DNA of 64,000 bases, from contig NZ_AJLJ01000184.1 in NCBI RefSeq assembly GCF_000317245.1, positions 1 through 64,000 on the forward strand, written 5' to 3'. Below the pieces are notes generated by a model. It searched no databases, was not told where the DNA came from, and worked only from the letters and a program-made list of their open reading frames with translations. This DNA comes from Fischerella muscicola SAG 1427-1 = PCC 73103. GTDB taxonomy: Bacteria; Cyanobacteriota; Cyanobacteriia; Cyanobacteriales; Nostocaceae. Position numbers and translations under genes: made by a program. Shown piece after piece: positions 43,863 to 51,872 of this stretch; positions within the stretch are counted from its first letter, which is position 1, and each line of letters starts with the position of its first letter.

Positions 43863-44894
43863 CTAACCCGTTTCCTGAATTTGCAGGCGGATAGCGCGTT
43901 CTCCTGCACCATCGAGTTGCAATTCCATCACTTCACTACCAAGGGGTTCTAAGCAATCTAGGAGCGATCGCAATTCTGGTGTACTTGCACCTGTATCTAC
44001 GTATAACCTGTCTGCTAAATTACCGATGCGTTTCCAAGTCATGTACAATTTGCCGATTGTTTGTTCTAGCTGGGATGCTTGATTTACTAAGTCCGCAGCT
44101 ATGCTTAAACAACCGACTCTTTGTGCTTCTATGAGTGCGGTTTCGATGTCAACTTCTTGTTCGTTCAGCGCTTGGACTTGAGCCGCTGCTTTGAGATATT
44201 TTGCCAGACTACGGGCTTCTGAAGTTACCTGTTTGAGCGTATCGAGGTCGGGATTTTGGGCTATTTCCTTCTGTAAGCTTTGTTGATGCGATTCTGGCAG
44301 TTTTTCCATTTCTTTTACCAGAGGCGCAATATAACGGGGAGGAAGGACGTTTTCTGCTGCTTTTTGCTTAACAGGTTCAGGTAATAAATCTGACGACATG
44401 GCCGTCCATTCGTCGGTAAGTTGACGTACTTCTCTTCTAGTAATGCGATCACCTTTTTGTGCAGCTTCACTCACCATGATTTGCACTTCTGGTGAGGATT
44501 TGGCGGTTTCCACAAAGGCACGTTTGCTGAAATTCTTAATAGCACTTGGATCTAGCTTGCCTTCTTCTAGAAGTGTATCAGCACTATTCGCCAGCTGAAT
44601 CCAAGCATAAGCCTGACTTTTACTGATTTCCCGTTCCTTGAGCCATTTGAGAAATCCTGCACCCCTTCCGTCTCCGCCCTTTTTCTCTCGATCTCGCACT
44701 GCTCTTAAAATTCGCCCCCGCCAAATTTCTGTTTGCAAATCAAAGCGATCGCACACTTGCCAAGCTATATCTAGCTGCTGTTGAAATTCCTGCTCTGGAA
44801 TTTCTTCGTCTTCTGGATCAGGTATCTCAAAATCCAGGTCTGCTGGCTGTTGTAGAGCAGCAGCTAAGTCATCGAAGTTATCAGTTGCTTGCAC
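43863..44894 (-). CDS. Conserved-type hypothetical helical protein with HTH-like segment
   Basis: 343 residues if the GTG at 44894 is the start. The frame stays open to a TTG at 44966, but the extra DNA has promoter-like TAATAAT and no ribosome site, so the start is uncertain. An acidic N-terminus (PDPEDEEIPEQEFQQQL) precedes a basic helix and FLKWLKEREISKSQAYAWIQLANSADTLLEEGKLDP, which looks like the helix-turn-helix region of ParB/DUF3102-like proteins. The rest is long helices (VSEAAQKGDRITRREVRQLTDEW ... LQKEIAQNPDLDTLKQVTSEARSLAKYL). A DNA-binding or chromosome-related role is conceivable, but I do not recognise a characterised family. Confidence 0.65.
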   Translation of the reverse strand: MQATDNFDDLAAALQQPADLDFEIPDPEDEEIPEQEFQQQLDIAWQVCDRFDLQTEIWRGRILRAVRDREKKGGDGRGAGFLKWLKEREISKSQAYAWIQLANSADTLLEEGKLDPSAIKNFSKRAFVETAKSSPEVQIMVSEAAQKGDRITRREVRQLTDEWTAMSSDLLPEPVKQKAAENVLPPRYIAPLVKEMEKLPESHQQSLQKEIAQNPDLDTLKQVTSEARSLAKYLKAAAQVQALNEQEVDIETALIEAQRVGCLSIAADLVNQASQLEQTIGKLYMTWKRIGNLADRLYVDTGASTPELRSLLDCLEPLGSEVMELQLDGAGERAIRLQIQETG

Positions 44895-44996
44895 GGTTGG
44901 GAACGTAGTAGTGTATGCGATCGGTCTATTATTACACAATCTGCGAACACTGAGTGTTACAAACAAAGGGCAAAAGGCAGTCCCAATGAAAAAAGT

Positions 44997-45575
44997 TTAT
45001 TCCTCAGTTACAAATGCAACATCTTCATACAGCAGTTCAATCGGAAATTCAAATTCAATACTTGATAAAGTGATGATATCTCCAGCCGTGTAGGGATAGT
45101 AAAGCCACATTCTTCCCTCTCCCCTGGAGTAACGCTCAACGGAGATTTTTTCAGAGTCAATCAAGATATACTCTTGCAAAGTAGGGATCTTAAGATAATC
45201 AGTGAATTTCTCACCTCTGTCTTTTGGGCTTGTAGCTGGAGAGAGGACTTCCGCAATTAGTTTGGGAAATTGAATAAATTTGCGGGCGTTGAGGTCTATC
45301 GGGTCGCAACTGACGACAATATCAGGATAATAGTACTGGTCTCGGAGGCTAAGTTGCACTTTTACATCTGAGACATTCACTCGACAACCTCTGGAACGCA
45401 GATGTGGGCGTAAGGCGGTGTAAAAGTTAAGTGCAATATCATTATGGGGAATTGTACCCCCCGTCATGGCAAAGACTTTGCCGTTGACGTATTCGTAGCG
45501 AATGTCTTGCTGAGGTTCCCATTCGAGATATTCCTCGACAGTCATTTTTTGGGGTTGTTGGGTGATAGCTACCAT
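44997..45575 (-). CDS. Uma2 family endonuclease (PD-(D/E)xK), copy 1
   Basis: 192 residues, the standard Uma2 size. Sequence landmarks are MTVEEYLEWE, RYEYVNGKVFAMTGGT, YYPDIVVSCDP, KLIAEVLSPATSPKDRGEKF and YLKIPTLQEYILID, containing the D...E-x-L nuclease core (Asp in PDIVV, Glu in AEVLS). Uma2 proteins are extremely multiplied in filamentous cyanobacteria and are thought to be nuclease-like, though activity is rarely shown. No toxin/antitoxin partner is evident beside it. Confidence 0.9.
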   Translation of the reverse strand: MVAITQQPQKMTVEEYLEWEPQQDIRYEYVNGKVFAMTGGTIPHNDIALNFYTALRPHLRSRGCRVNVSDVKVQLSLRDQYYYPDIVVSCDPIDLNARKFIQFPKLIAEVLSPATSPKDRGEKFTDYLKIPTLQEYILIDSEKISVERYSRGEGRMWLYYPYTAGDIITLSSIEFEFPIELLYEDVAFVTEE

Positions 45576-45643
45576 AATCTTTGAACACCAAGACTTTTTC
45601 GAGCTTGGTTTGATTGTAGCGTCATGGTTAAGGGTGAAAGTTC

Positions 45644-45692
45644 GTAGTAAGGACTTTAGTCCTTATTTTTTAAGCACTAAAGTCCTTACTAC
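45644..45692. repeat. Perfect 17-bp inverted repeat
   Basis: GTAGTAAGGACTTTAGT (45644-45660) and ACTAAAGTCCTTACTAC (45676-45692) pair perfectly around a 15-base A/T loop. Placed between serC and the Uma2 gene, both on the minus strand. It resembles a dispersed palindromic element that could also end serC transcription. Confidence 0.8.
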
Positions 45693-45719
45693 AAACCCTT
45701 AATTCAAACTTGACAGCTA

Positions 45720-46898
45720 CTACGCAACTTCTTTCATTTCGGCTTTCACAGTTGCATATGCCCAATCTAACCAAGGTAATAGGGCTTCGATATCTGCGGT
45801 TTCAACTGTTGCACCACCCCAAATTCTGATTCCAGGAGGTGCAGCCCGATAGGAAGCGATATCGTAAGCAACTTGCTGTTTTTCTAAGGTTTTGGCGAGT
45901 TTTTTCGCACATTGTCCTTGTTGTTCTGGACTTAACTCAGTAAACCAAGCATCGACTATCTTAAGACAAATTGATGTACAAGAGCGAGTTTCGGGTTTTT
46001 CAGCTAAAAAATTTACCCAGCTACTTTGTTCCACCCATTTAGCCATAGCTGCTAGGTTGGCTTGAGCGCGGTTAATTAAACCAGGAAGTCCACCAATACT
46101 TTCTGCCCACTTCAGCCCATCTAATGCATCTTCTACGCACAGCATTGATGGGGTGTTGATGGTATCTCCTTGAAAAATTCCTTCAATTAACTTGCCTTTT
46201 TGCGCGAGGCGAAATAGCTTTGGTAGTGGGCGTGGTGGTTTGTAGGTTTCTAAGCGTTCTACAGCACGAGGTGAAAGGACGATGACACCATGCTGGGCTT
46301 CTCCACCCAAGACTTTTTGCCAAGAATAGGTAACTACATCTAACTTATCCCAAGGTATATCCATTGCGAAAACAGCTGATGTCGCATCGCAGATAGTTAA
46401 CCCGGTGCGATCACTTGGAATCCAATCGCCATTTGGAACACGAACACCGGAAGTAGTTCCATTCCACAAGAACACTACATCGTGGCTAAAATCCACTTGT
46501 GCTAAATCCGGTAAACTCCCATAAGGTGCTTTCAGAATGCGAGTATCGGCTAACTGTAGTTCATCTACAACATCTTTGACCCATTCTTGACCAAAGCTTT
46601 CCCACGCCAAGATATCTAGAGGAAGTTTTCCCAGCAGTGACCACAGCGCCATTTCTACTGCTCCAGTATCAGAAGCTGGTACAATACCCAAACGATAGTC
46701 TGCGGGTACACCCAAAATTTTCTTGGATAGCTCAATTACTTCTTTTAACTTTGCTTTCCCACCCTCGGAACGGTGAGAGCGACCTACATAAGCATCTTGT
46801 AAAGCAGAAACAGACCAGCCAGGGCGTTTTGCACAAGGGCCAGAGGAAAAATGCGGACGGTGAGGCTTGGTGATTGGAGGAGTAAGATTTTCTGACAT
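45720..46898 (-). CDS. serC: Phosphoserine aminotransferase (class V, Methanosarcina-type)
   Basis: 392 residues. Opens [15 protein letters not shown], with [25 protein letters not shown], an EMALWSLLG helix, and the PLP lysine in [19 protein letters not shown]. These fit the TIGR01365-type SerC rather than the E. coli type. It converts 3-phosphohydroxypyruvate plus glutamate to phosphoserine in serine synthesis. The gene is divergent from moaA across about 235 bp, in which I see no further gene. Confidence 0.92.
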   Translation of the reverse strand: MSENLTPPITKPHRPHFSSGPCAKRPGWSVSALQDAYVGRSHRSEGGKAKLKEVIELSKKILGVPADYRLGIVPASDTGAVEMALWSLLGKLPLDILAWESFGQEWVKDVVDELQLADTRILKAPYGSLPDLAQVDFSHDVVFLWNGTTSGVRVPNGDWIPSDRTGLTICDATSAVFAMDIPWDKLDVVTYSWQKVLGGEAQHGVIVLSPRAVERLETYKPPRPLPKLFRLAQKGKLIEGIFQGDTINTPSMLCVEDALDGLKWAESIGGLPGLINRAQANLAAMAKWVEQSSWVNFLAEKPETRSCTSICLKIVDAWFTELSPEQQGQCAKKLAKTLEKQQVAYDIASYRAAPPGIRIWGGATVETADIEALLPWLDWAYATVKAEMKEVA

Positions 46899-47133
46899 AG
46901 GTGAATTGCAAAATTGCGGATGGGGATCACAAACCCGGTTTCTAATAGAAAACAGGTTAAATTAGAAACTGATGAAATAGATCATGCCAGATCGAATACA
47001 CGTTAAGCGTAAAGTACCTTAACCTGCTTCACTGAAGATTGGGACTACAAATAAAATTTGCAAACTAAAATATATTTATGAATTGACATAAAAATACTTA
47101 GTCATGAAGATCATAAGATAAAATTATAAAGTC

Positions 47134-48120
47134 ATGAACCAGGTAGATTACCTCCGGATTAGTTTAGTTGATCGCTGCAATTTTCGTTGTCAATACTGTA
47201 TGCCAGAGGGTGCAGAATTAGACTATATCCTCAAGCAAAATTTATTGACTGATGAGGAACTACTCACCCTCATTCAAGAAGTTTTTATACCCGTAGGATT
47301 TACCCGGTTTCGTTTGACGGGCGGAGAACCTTTGTTACGTCCACGTGTGGTGGAGTTGGTGAGGGTGATCGCTTCTCTTCGGGAAACACAAGATCTCTCG
47401 ATGACAACTAACGGCTTTTTACTCGCCCCAATGGCACAAAGTCTCTATAATGCAGGTTTACGGCGAATTAATATTAGTTTGGATTCTCTCGACCCTGATG
47501 TTTTTGACCAAATTATTGGCAATCGTGGTCGTTCTCGTTGGCAAGATGTGTGGAATGGAATTCAAGCTGCTTATAGTGTAGGATTTGACCCGTTGAAACT
47601 AAATGTAGTGGTTATCCCCGACGTTAACAACCATGAAGTTTTGGATCTGGCAGCATTGACTATTGACAAACAATGGCACGTCCGTTTTATTGAGTTTATG
47701 CCAATTGGTAATACAGAATTATTTGGCGATCGCGGTTGGATAGCTTCTGAAGAAATTCGCCAAAGTATCCGCGCACGCTGGGGATTGACAGAAGCGCAAG
47801 TGCGTGGTAATGGGCCAGCCGATGTATTTCAAATTCCAGGGGCGAAGGGGACGCTGGGTTTTATCAGTCAGATGTCGGAATGTTTTTGCGATCGTTGTAA
47901 CCGGATGCGTCTTTCTGCTGATGGTTGGTTGCGTCCGTGTTTACTAAACGAAACTGGACAAATAGATTTAAAAACAGCTTTACGAACTGGAGTTAGCACT
48001 ACCGAACTTCGGCAGCAGGTGAGAGAATTGCTAGCCATTAAGCCAGAAATCAATTTTAAGTTCCGTGACTCAGGTGCAACAGGTGGGTATACTCGCACCA
48101 TGTCACAAATTGGTGGTTAG
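47134..48120 (+). CDS. moaA: GTP 3',8-cyclase MoaA (molybdenum cofactor)
   Basis: 328 residues. Radical-SAM cluster cysteines C15-x3-C19-x2-C22 (CNFRCQYC), GGEPLLRP near 63-70, second cluster cysteines C252, C255 and C269 ([10 protein letters not shown] ... RPCLL), and the C-terminal GG required for activity. It makes 3',8-cyclo-GTP, the first step of molybdopterin synthesis for enzymes such as nitrate reductase. The ATG at 47134 gives the standard N-terminus [11 protein letters not shown]. No other moa gene is in the window. Confidence 0.96.
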   Translation: MNQVDYLRISLVDRCNFRCQYCMPEGAELDYILKQNLLTDEELLTLIQEVFIPVGFTRFRLTGGEPLLRPRVVELVRVIASLRETQDLSMTTNGFLLAPMAQSLYNAGLRRINISLDSLDPDVFDQIIGNRGRSRWQDVWNGIQAAYSVGFDPLKLNVVVIPDVNNHEVLDLAALTIDKQWHVRFIEFMPIGNTELFGDRGWIASEEIRQSIRARWGLTEAQVRGNGPADVFQIPGAKGTLGFISQMSECFCDRCNRMRLSADGWLRPCLLNETGQIDLKTALRTGVSTTELRQQVRELLAIKPEINFKFRDSGATGGYTRTMSQIGG

Positions 48121-48148
48121 TCATTTGTCATTTGCAAAGGACAAATGA
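48121..48148. terminator. Inverted repeat between convergent moaA and rpsD
   Basis: TCATTTGTC (48121-48129) and GACAAATGA (48140-48148) form a perfect 9-bp stem starting right at the moaA stop. The GACAAATGA word is repeated once more before rpsD ends. There is no T-run, so the terminator call is tentative. Confidence 0.5.
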
Positions 48149-48172
48149 CCAATGACTAAGGACAAATGACAA

Positions 48173-48781
48173 TCACGCTTGACGTGAGTAGTACTCAACC
48201 ACGAGTAGTTCGTTAATACTGAGTGCTATCCATTCACGTTCAATGACACTGTTGACTTTACCTTCCATCTTGTTTTTGTCAAATTCAAGATGACTGGGAA
48301 GGTTTGCTAAACCGGGATATTGTAAGTTAGCTTCTACTAACTTCCGGGATGCTTCTTTATTTTTAACAGCAATGACTTCTCCTGGACGACACTGGTAACT
48401 AGGAATATTCACCACACGGCCATTAATTGTGACATGGCCGTGATTTACCAATTGGCGTGCTGCTGGGATAGTGGGAGCCATACCCAAGCGGAAAACTGTA
48501 TTATCCAAGCGCATTTCTAGCAATTGCAGTAGCACTTGTCCGGTAGAACCAGTCACACGTCTGGCTTTCCTTACGTACCGCAGCAGTTGCTTTTCTGTCA
48601 AACCGTAGTTGAAGCGGAGTTTTTGCTTTTCTTCAAGACGGACAGCGTACTCAGAGCGCTTCTTGCGGTTCTGACCATGCTGACCAGGAGGATAAGAGCG
48701 TCTGGCGCTTTTACGAGTTAGTCCTGGCAATTCACCCAGGCGACGTGTAATTCTTAATCGTGGTCCTCTGTATCGGGACAT
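48173..48781 (-). CDS. rpsD: 30S ribosomal protein S4
   Basis: 202 residues, typical for cyanobacterial and plastid S4. [21 protein letters not shown] at the N-terminus and the S4 RNA-binding domain ([46 protein letters not shown]) are unmistakable. S4 binds 16S rRNA early in small-subunit assembly. An AGGAAG ribosome site lies just before the ATG. It is a lone gene here, as usual in cyanobacteria. S4 represses its own translation in some bacteria; I cannot see a defined leader structure here. Confidence 0.98.
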   Translation of the reverse strand: MSRYRGPRLRITRRLGELPGLTRKSARRSYPPGQHGQNRKKRSEYAVRLEEKQKLRFNYGLTEKQLLRYVRKARRVTGSTGQVLLQLLEMRLDNTVFRLGMAPTIPAARQLVNHGHVTINGRVVNIPSYQCRPGEVIAVKNKEASRKLVEANLQYPGLANLPSHLEFDKNKMEGKVNSVIEREWIALSINELLVVEYYSRQA

Positions 48782-49305
48782 GAGCTTCCTAATCTAATCC
48801 TAATTTCAACTTTTACCCAGACATACCATTTTGACATTCCCTGCCCAAAAGTGCTAGGGATTCTTGGTTCACAGAACGCACATTTTATTTAAATGAAGTT
48901 GCTTCTTTTACCAAGCTTTTACTCTGATTGCTCTAGAGTCAGTTTCGGCGTGTCACGCCGTACTGTACTTGTGTTTCAAGCTTTTAGTTGCGATCGCGCT
49001 GTTTACCGTGGGTCATTGTTTGAGTTTCAAGCCTCTACGGCAGCGCAAATGCCAGCAGCCAAGACATTTTTCGCTAACTCCACAGGATATTATACAAGCA
49101 ATCAGGCAAAATTGGTGATCTAGTGATCAGGGATTGGGCATTGGGCATTGGGCAACAAATCAAAAGTTCTTAATTTTGACTTTTAACTTTTGACTTTTGA
49201 CTTGTTTTGTCCCCCATCCCCGCTCCCAACCTTCCTGCCAAAATAGGTGAGAACTAACTTTGAAGATGAGATAGCATAACTTTGCGTGATTGGAGTAGAA
49301 CGGAA
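48782..49305. other. Divergent region between rpsD and the Cys-repeat protein
   Basis: About 520 bp. Holds the rpsD leader, ATTGGGC heptamers near 49134-49152, and a TTTTGACTT nonamer run at 49165-49203. An open frame on the plus strand at 48893-49123 has no ribosome site and an unlikely composition, so it is not called. Confidence 0.5.
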
Positions 49306-50040
49306 ATGTCATTCAACAAAAACAGTAAGTATTTATACAAAACTATGCTAAGAACTAAACAAATCTTGAGTACTGGGGTAGCTGCACCAGCATTAATTGT
49401 AATGGGATGGTTGGGAATGAATTTTTTACCTGGTACAGATGCGATCGCTGTCACTACAGGTGATTATAGGGCTTGTGCTTCTCAACTTCTCAAAGTAGGG
49501 ATCACTGCGGAAGCCGCAGCACGCGGCTGTGCAAGGGCGTTGCGTCCCCGAGATTTGTCCTCTTGTGTAGCTGAAATTAAGCAGAACACAGAAATAGCAG
49601 CAGTGGATGCGCTACCTACCTGCGTACAAGCATGGCGTCCTGAAGATGTAGGTGCATGTGTAGCTGGCATTAGTAAAAGTACTGAGGATAGCAAACAAGT
49701 TCTTGACAAACAGCTATTTAACAGAACAATTTTAAATAACTGTGGTTTGAGTTTATTACCACGGCGCTATGCTCAGTGTGTGGTGGGTTTGCGATTGCAA
49801 ATTGACAATCTAGCCCCCGGACAGGCTTTAAATAACTGTATTGATGCCAGTAATTACGTTAGTGGCTATTCGCCTACTTTTATACCTGCTAATAGAACAA
49901 ATAACACGATTTTTCAGCCCTCTTTTCAAACTCAGCCAATTCCTAACAATCAGATTCCTAACAATCAGATTCCTAATAACCAGATTCCTGATAACCAAAT
50001 TCCTAATAACCAGATTCCTAACAACCAGAATGGTCAGTAA
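49306..50040 (+). CDS. Exported cysteine-repeat protein with Asn/Gln/Pro tail
   Basis: 244 residues from ATG 49306, with GGAG 10 bases ahead; a TTG at 49282 is worse. A hydrophobic stretch (ILSTGVAAPALIVMGWLGMNF) near residues 22-42 is an uncleaved anchor or signal. The mature part repeats a motif of one Cys per helix pair: DYRACASQLLKVGITAEAAARGCA, LSSCVAEIKQNT, LPTCVQAWRPEDVGACVAGIS, YAQCVVGL, NCIDASNY. The tail is six IPNNQ units. I do not recognise a characterised family; the pattern is that of a periplasmic disulphide-linked helical protein. Confidence 0.75.
   Translation: MSFNKNSKYLYKTMLRTKQILSTGVAAPALIVMGWLGMNFLPGTDAIAVTTGDYRACASQLLKVGITAEAAARGCARALRPRDLSSCVAEIKQNTEIAAVDALPTCVQAWRPEDVGACVAGISKSTEDSKQVLDKQLFNRTILNNCGLSLLPRRYAQCVVGLRLQIDNLAPGQALNNCIDASNYVSGYSPTFIPANRTNNTIFQPSFQTQPIPNNQIPNNQIPNNQIPDNQIPNNQIPNNQNGQ
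49939..50028. repeat. Six 15-bp tandem repeats encoding IPNNQ
   Basis: Units of ATTCCTAACAATCAG and close variants, six in a row, at the 3' end of the Cys-repeat protein gene. Variation is only at third positions and one N-to-D change. Confidence 0.92.
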
Positions 50041-50586
50041 TATCAATAATTTTGGTTGATTAACATTCCCATACTTGCTTTAACGCATGAGAGTGTTAAT
50101 CAACTAGTCAACTTACTTTAGCGAAAAATAGAGATCGTTCTGTGATCGCTAAGGGAGAGTACGTCGCCGTATCTCCCTAGCCTAAAAACTACGGTGTACA
50201 CACAAGTCGAAAAATATAACCGACCTTGCCTTGAATTTGGTAAAGTGCATTATGGACGGAAAATCCTAATGCACTGAAAACCTGAGATGGTACGTTGTGC
50301 TGCGCGACAACACACCCAACAAAACTTGCATTTAGAGTGATTTAATAATTAGTGTGTATACTGTAACCCCTAAAAACTGATGCTATCAATGAAACTAGCA
50401 GATATATTTGTCTGTTTTAAATAATAGTCACTACTCTTGAAATCGCGAAACTCTTCTATATTGAATCTTTATTTCTAAGCGGTGATTTCCAAATTAAGGG
50501 TATCTAGATTTGTTAAAATAAACTATCCTTTTCTGGTGCAATGCCTAAAATTTTGCGTTTAATAAATGGTGTGAGGCATTTCCAGT
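50041..50586. other. Intergenic region with one strong hairpin
   Basis: About 545 bp between the Cys-repeat protein and the cytochrome gene. A hairpin CTAAGGGAGA / TCTCCCTAG (50149-50180) has a one-base bulge and may terminate the upstream gene. The remaining DNA shows no open frame, RNA gene or repeat I can name. Confidence 0.5.
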
Positions 50587-51123
50587 ATGATTAAATATCG
50601 CAAGCGTCGCCAATTCAAAAGAAAATCTTTAGGTTTATTTTTGGTAGTCGTAACTTGGAGTTTGGCTATGGGTTGGCTGATCTCATTCGCAACAAATGCT
50701 CAAGGTGCAACTCCGACCTCTGAAATCGGAACTGTAGATGTAATACCTGCTCAGTACCAACTCGGTCAAGAACTTTACTTAGAAAACTGCTCTAGCTGTC
50801 ATCTTGCCTTACCGCCACAAGTTTTACCTACCCAAACTTGGAAAAATATTCTCCAAGATTCGCAACATTATGGCGCCCAAGTTCAGCCTCTTGTCGATCC
50901 ACCACGCATTTTGGTTTGGAGATATCTTTCTACTTTTTCCCGTTCTATTCGAGAAGACGAACAAATACCCTATCGCGTCAACAACTCTCGTTTTTTCAAA
51001 GCTTTGCACCCCCAAGTACAACTTCCACGTCCTGTGGAGATAAATAGCTGTGTCTCCTGTCATCCGAGTGCCAATGAGTATAATTTCCGCCGTCTGACAC
51101 CAGAGTCGGAGAACACACAGTAA
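50587..51123 (+). CDS. Membrane-anchored diheme cytochrome c
   Basis: 178 residues with GAGG 10 bases before the ATG. A basic N-terminus and one transmembrane helix (SLGLFLVVVTWSLAMGWLISF, about 15-35) anchor a lumenal/periplasmic domain with two heme c motifs: CSSCH in LYLENCSSCHLALPPQ and CVSCH in EINSCVSCHPSANEY. Conserved text between them (WKNILQDSQHYG ... RYLSTFSRSI) fits the DHC diheme cytochrome family. Such proteins pass electrons in the thylakoid lumen or periplasm; the partner is not known. The gene stands alone. Confidence 0.9.
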   Translation: MIKYRKRRQFKRKSLGLFLVVVTWSLAMGWLISFATNAQGATPTSEIGTVDVIPAQYQLGQELYLENCSSCHLALPPQVLPTQTWKNILQDSQHYGAQVQPLVDPPRILVWRYLSTFSRSIREDEQIPYRVNNSRFFKALHPQVQLPRPVEINSCVSCHPSANEYNFRRLTPESENTQ

Positions 51124-51139
51124 TGGGCATTGGGCATTG
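51124..51139. repeat. ATTGGGC heptamer repeat before the four-helix-bundle gene
   Basis: TGGGCATTGGGCATTGG directly after the cytochrome stop. A matching block of GCCCAAT heptamers lies after the four-helix-bundle gene at 51580-51600. Confidence 0.75.
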
Positions 51140-51172
51140 GTTATCGTTGATGGATGGTTTTAGGTATTTTGA

Positions 51173-51538
51173 ATGGCACGTCCTGATTTTGAAGATTTGC
51201 AAGTTTACCAGCTGGCTGAGAAGCTAGCCAACGAGATTTGGCAAATTGTTAAACAATGGGACTACTTCACCAAAGATACTATTGGGAAACAATTGGTTCG
51301 AGCTGCTAATAGTGTTTGTGCCAACATAGCAGAAGGACGAGGTAGGTATAGTGATCGAGATAATCAGCGTTGTGTAAAAATTGCCAGAGGGTCTTTGTAC
51401 GAAACGGTAAGCTGGTTGAGGCTAGCTTATGCTCGACAACTTTTGGCTAATGAACAGGTAAACCAATTTAAACCAATTATCGACGAGTTATTGCCTAAAC
51501 TAAATGCTTATCTAAACTCCATAGGGAATAGAAAATAG
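51173..51538 (+). CDS. Four-helix-bundle protein (23S rRNA intervening-sequence family)
   Basis: 121 residues, the standard length of the S23/IVP family. Landmarks: FEDLQVYQLAEKLANEIWQI, GKQLVRAANSVCANIAEGRGR, FVKIARGSLYET-like YSDRDNQRCVKIARGSLYETVSWL. The fold is a homopentameric four-helix bundle in solved relatives; function is unclear, with a link to intervening sequences in 23S rRNA in some bacteria and diversity-generating loci in others. Here there is no rRNA or reverse transcriptase nearby. The gene is bracketed by heptamer repeats on both sides, which may mark it as a recent arrival. Confidence 0.9.
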   Translation: MARPDFEDLQVYQLAEKLANEIWQIVKQWDYFTKDTIGKQLVRAANSVCANIAEGRGRYSDRDNQRCVKIARGSLYETVSWLRLAYARQLLANEQVNQFKPIIDELLPKLNAYLNSIGNRK

Positions 51539-51872
51539 CAAGTACAGTAATGGGTAATTGGAGTACTCATAATTTTCACCATGCCCAATGCCCAATTCCC
51601 CACTTTGGGGATGGGCGATCGCTACTTGAGCATGGTCGGGCTTCACTGCTTCATCTGGAAGCGAAATGATACTATTAATAAAGTTTCAAATATAAACTTC
51701 TAATTTAAAGCCATCATTTAGTAACTAGATTGGTTTATCTTGTTGCGGTTTTTCCTGGAAAATCGATTGCCAACCCATTTATAGAGTATTAAAACTCATT
51801 TGGGTCAAATGTTTATAATCATATCCAAACCTAAAATTCCCGTCCCCGTTGATTTTTGTTAAATAATCTGCC
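51539..51872. other. Region upstream of secA
   Basis: About 330 bp. The left third holds GCCCAAT heptamers (51580-51600) and one HIP1 octamer; the rest is AT-rich and presumably carries the secA promoter. No gene seen. Confidence 0.5.

Noticed and set aside
47083..47119. Promoter for moaA from TTGACA at 47083
   Set aside because: No -10 hexamer at 16-18 bases; the nearest candidate is 25 bases away.
48893..49123. 76-codon plus-strand frame between rpsD and the Cys-repeat protein
   Set aside because: No ribosome site, odd composition and no recognisable fold; lies in the rpsD promoter region.
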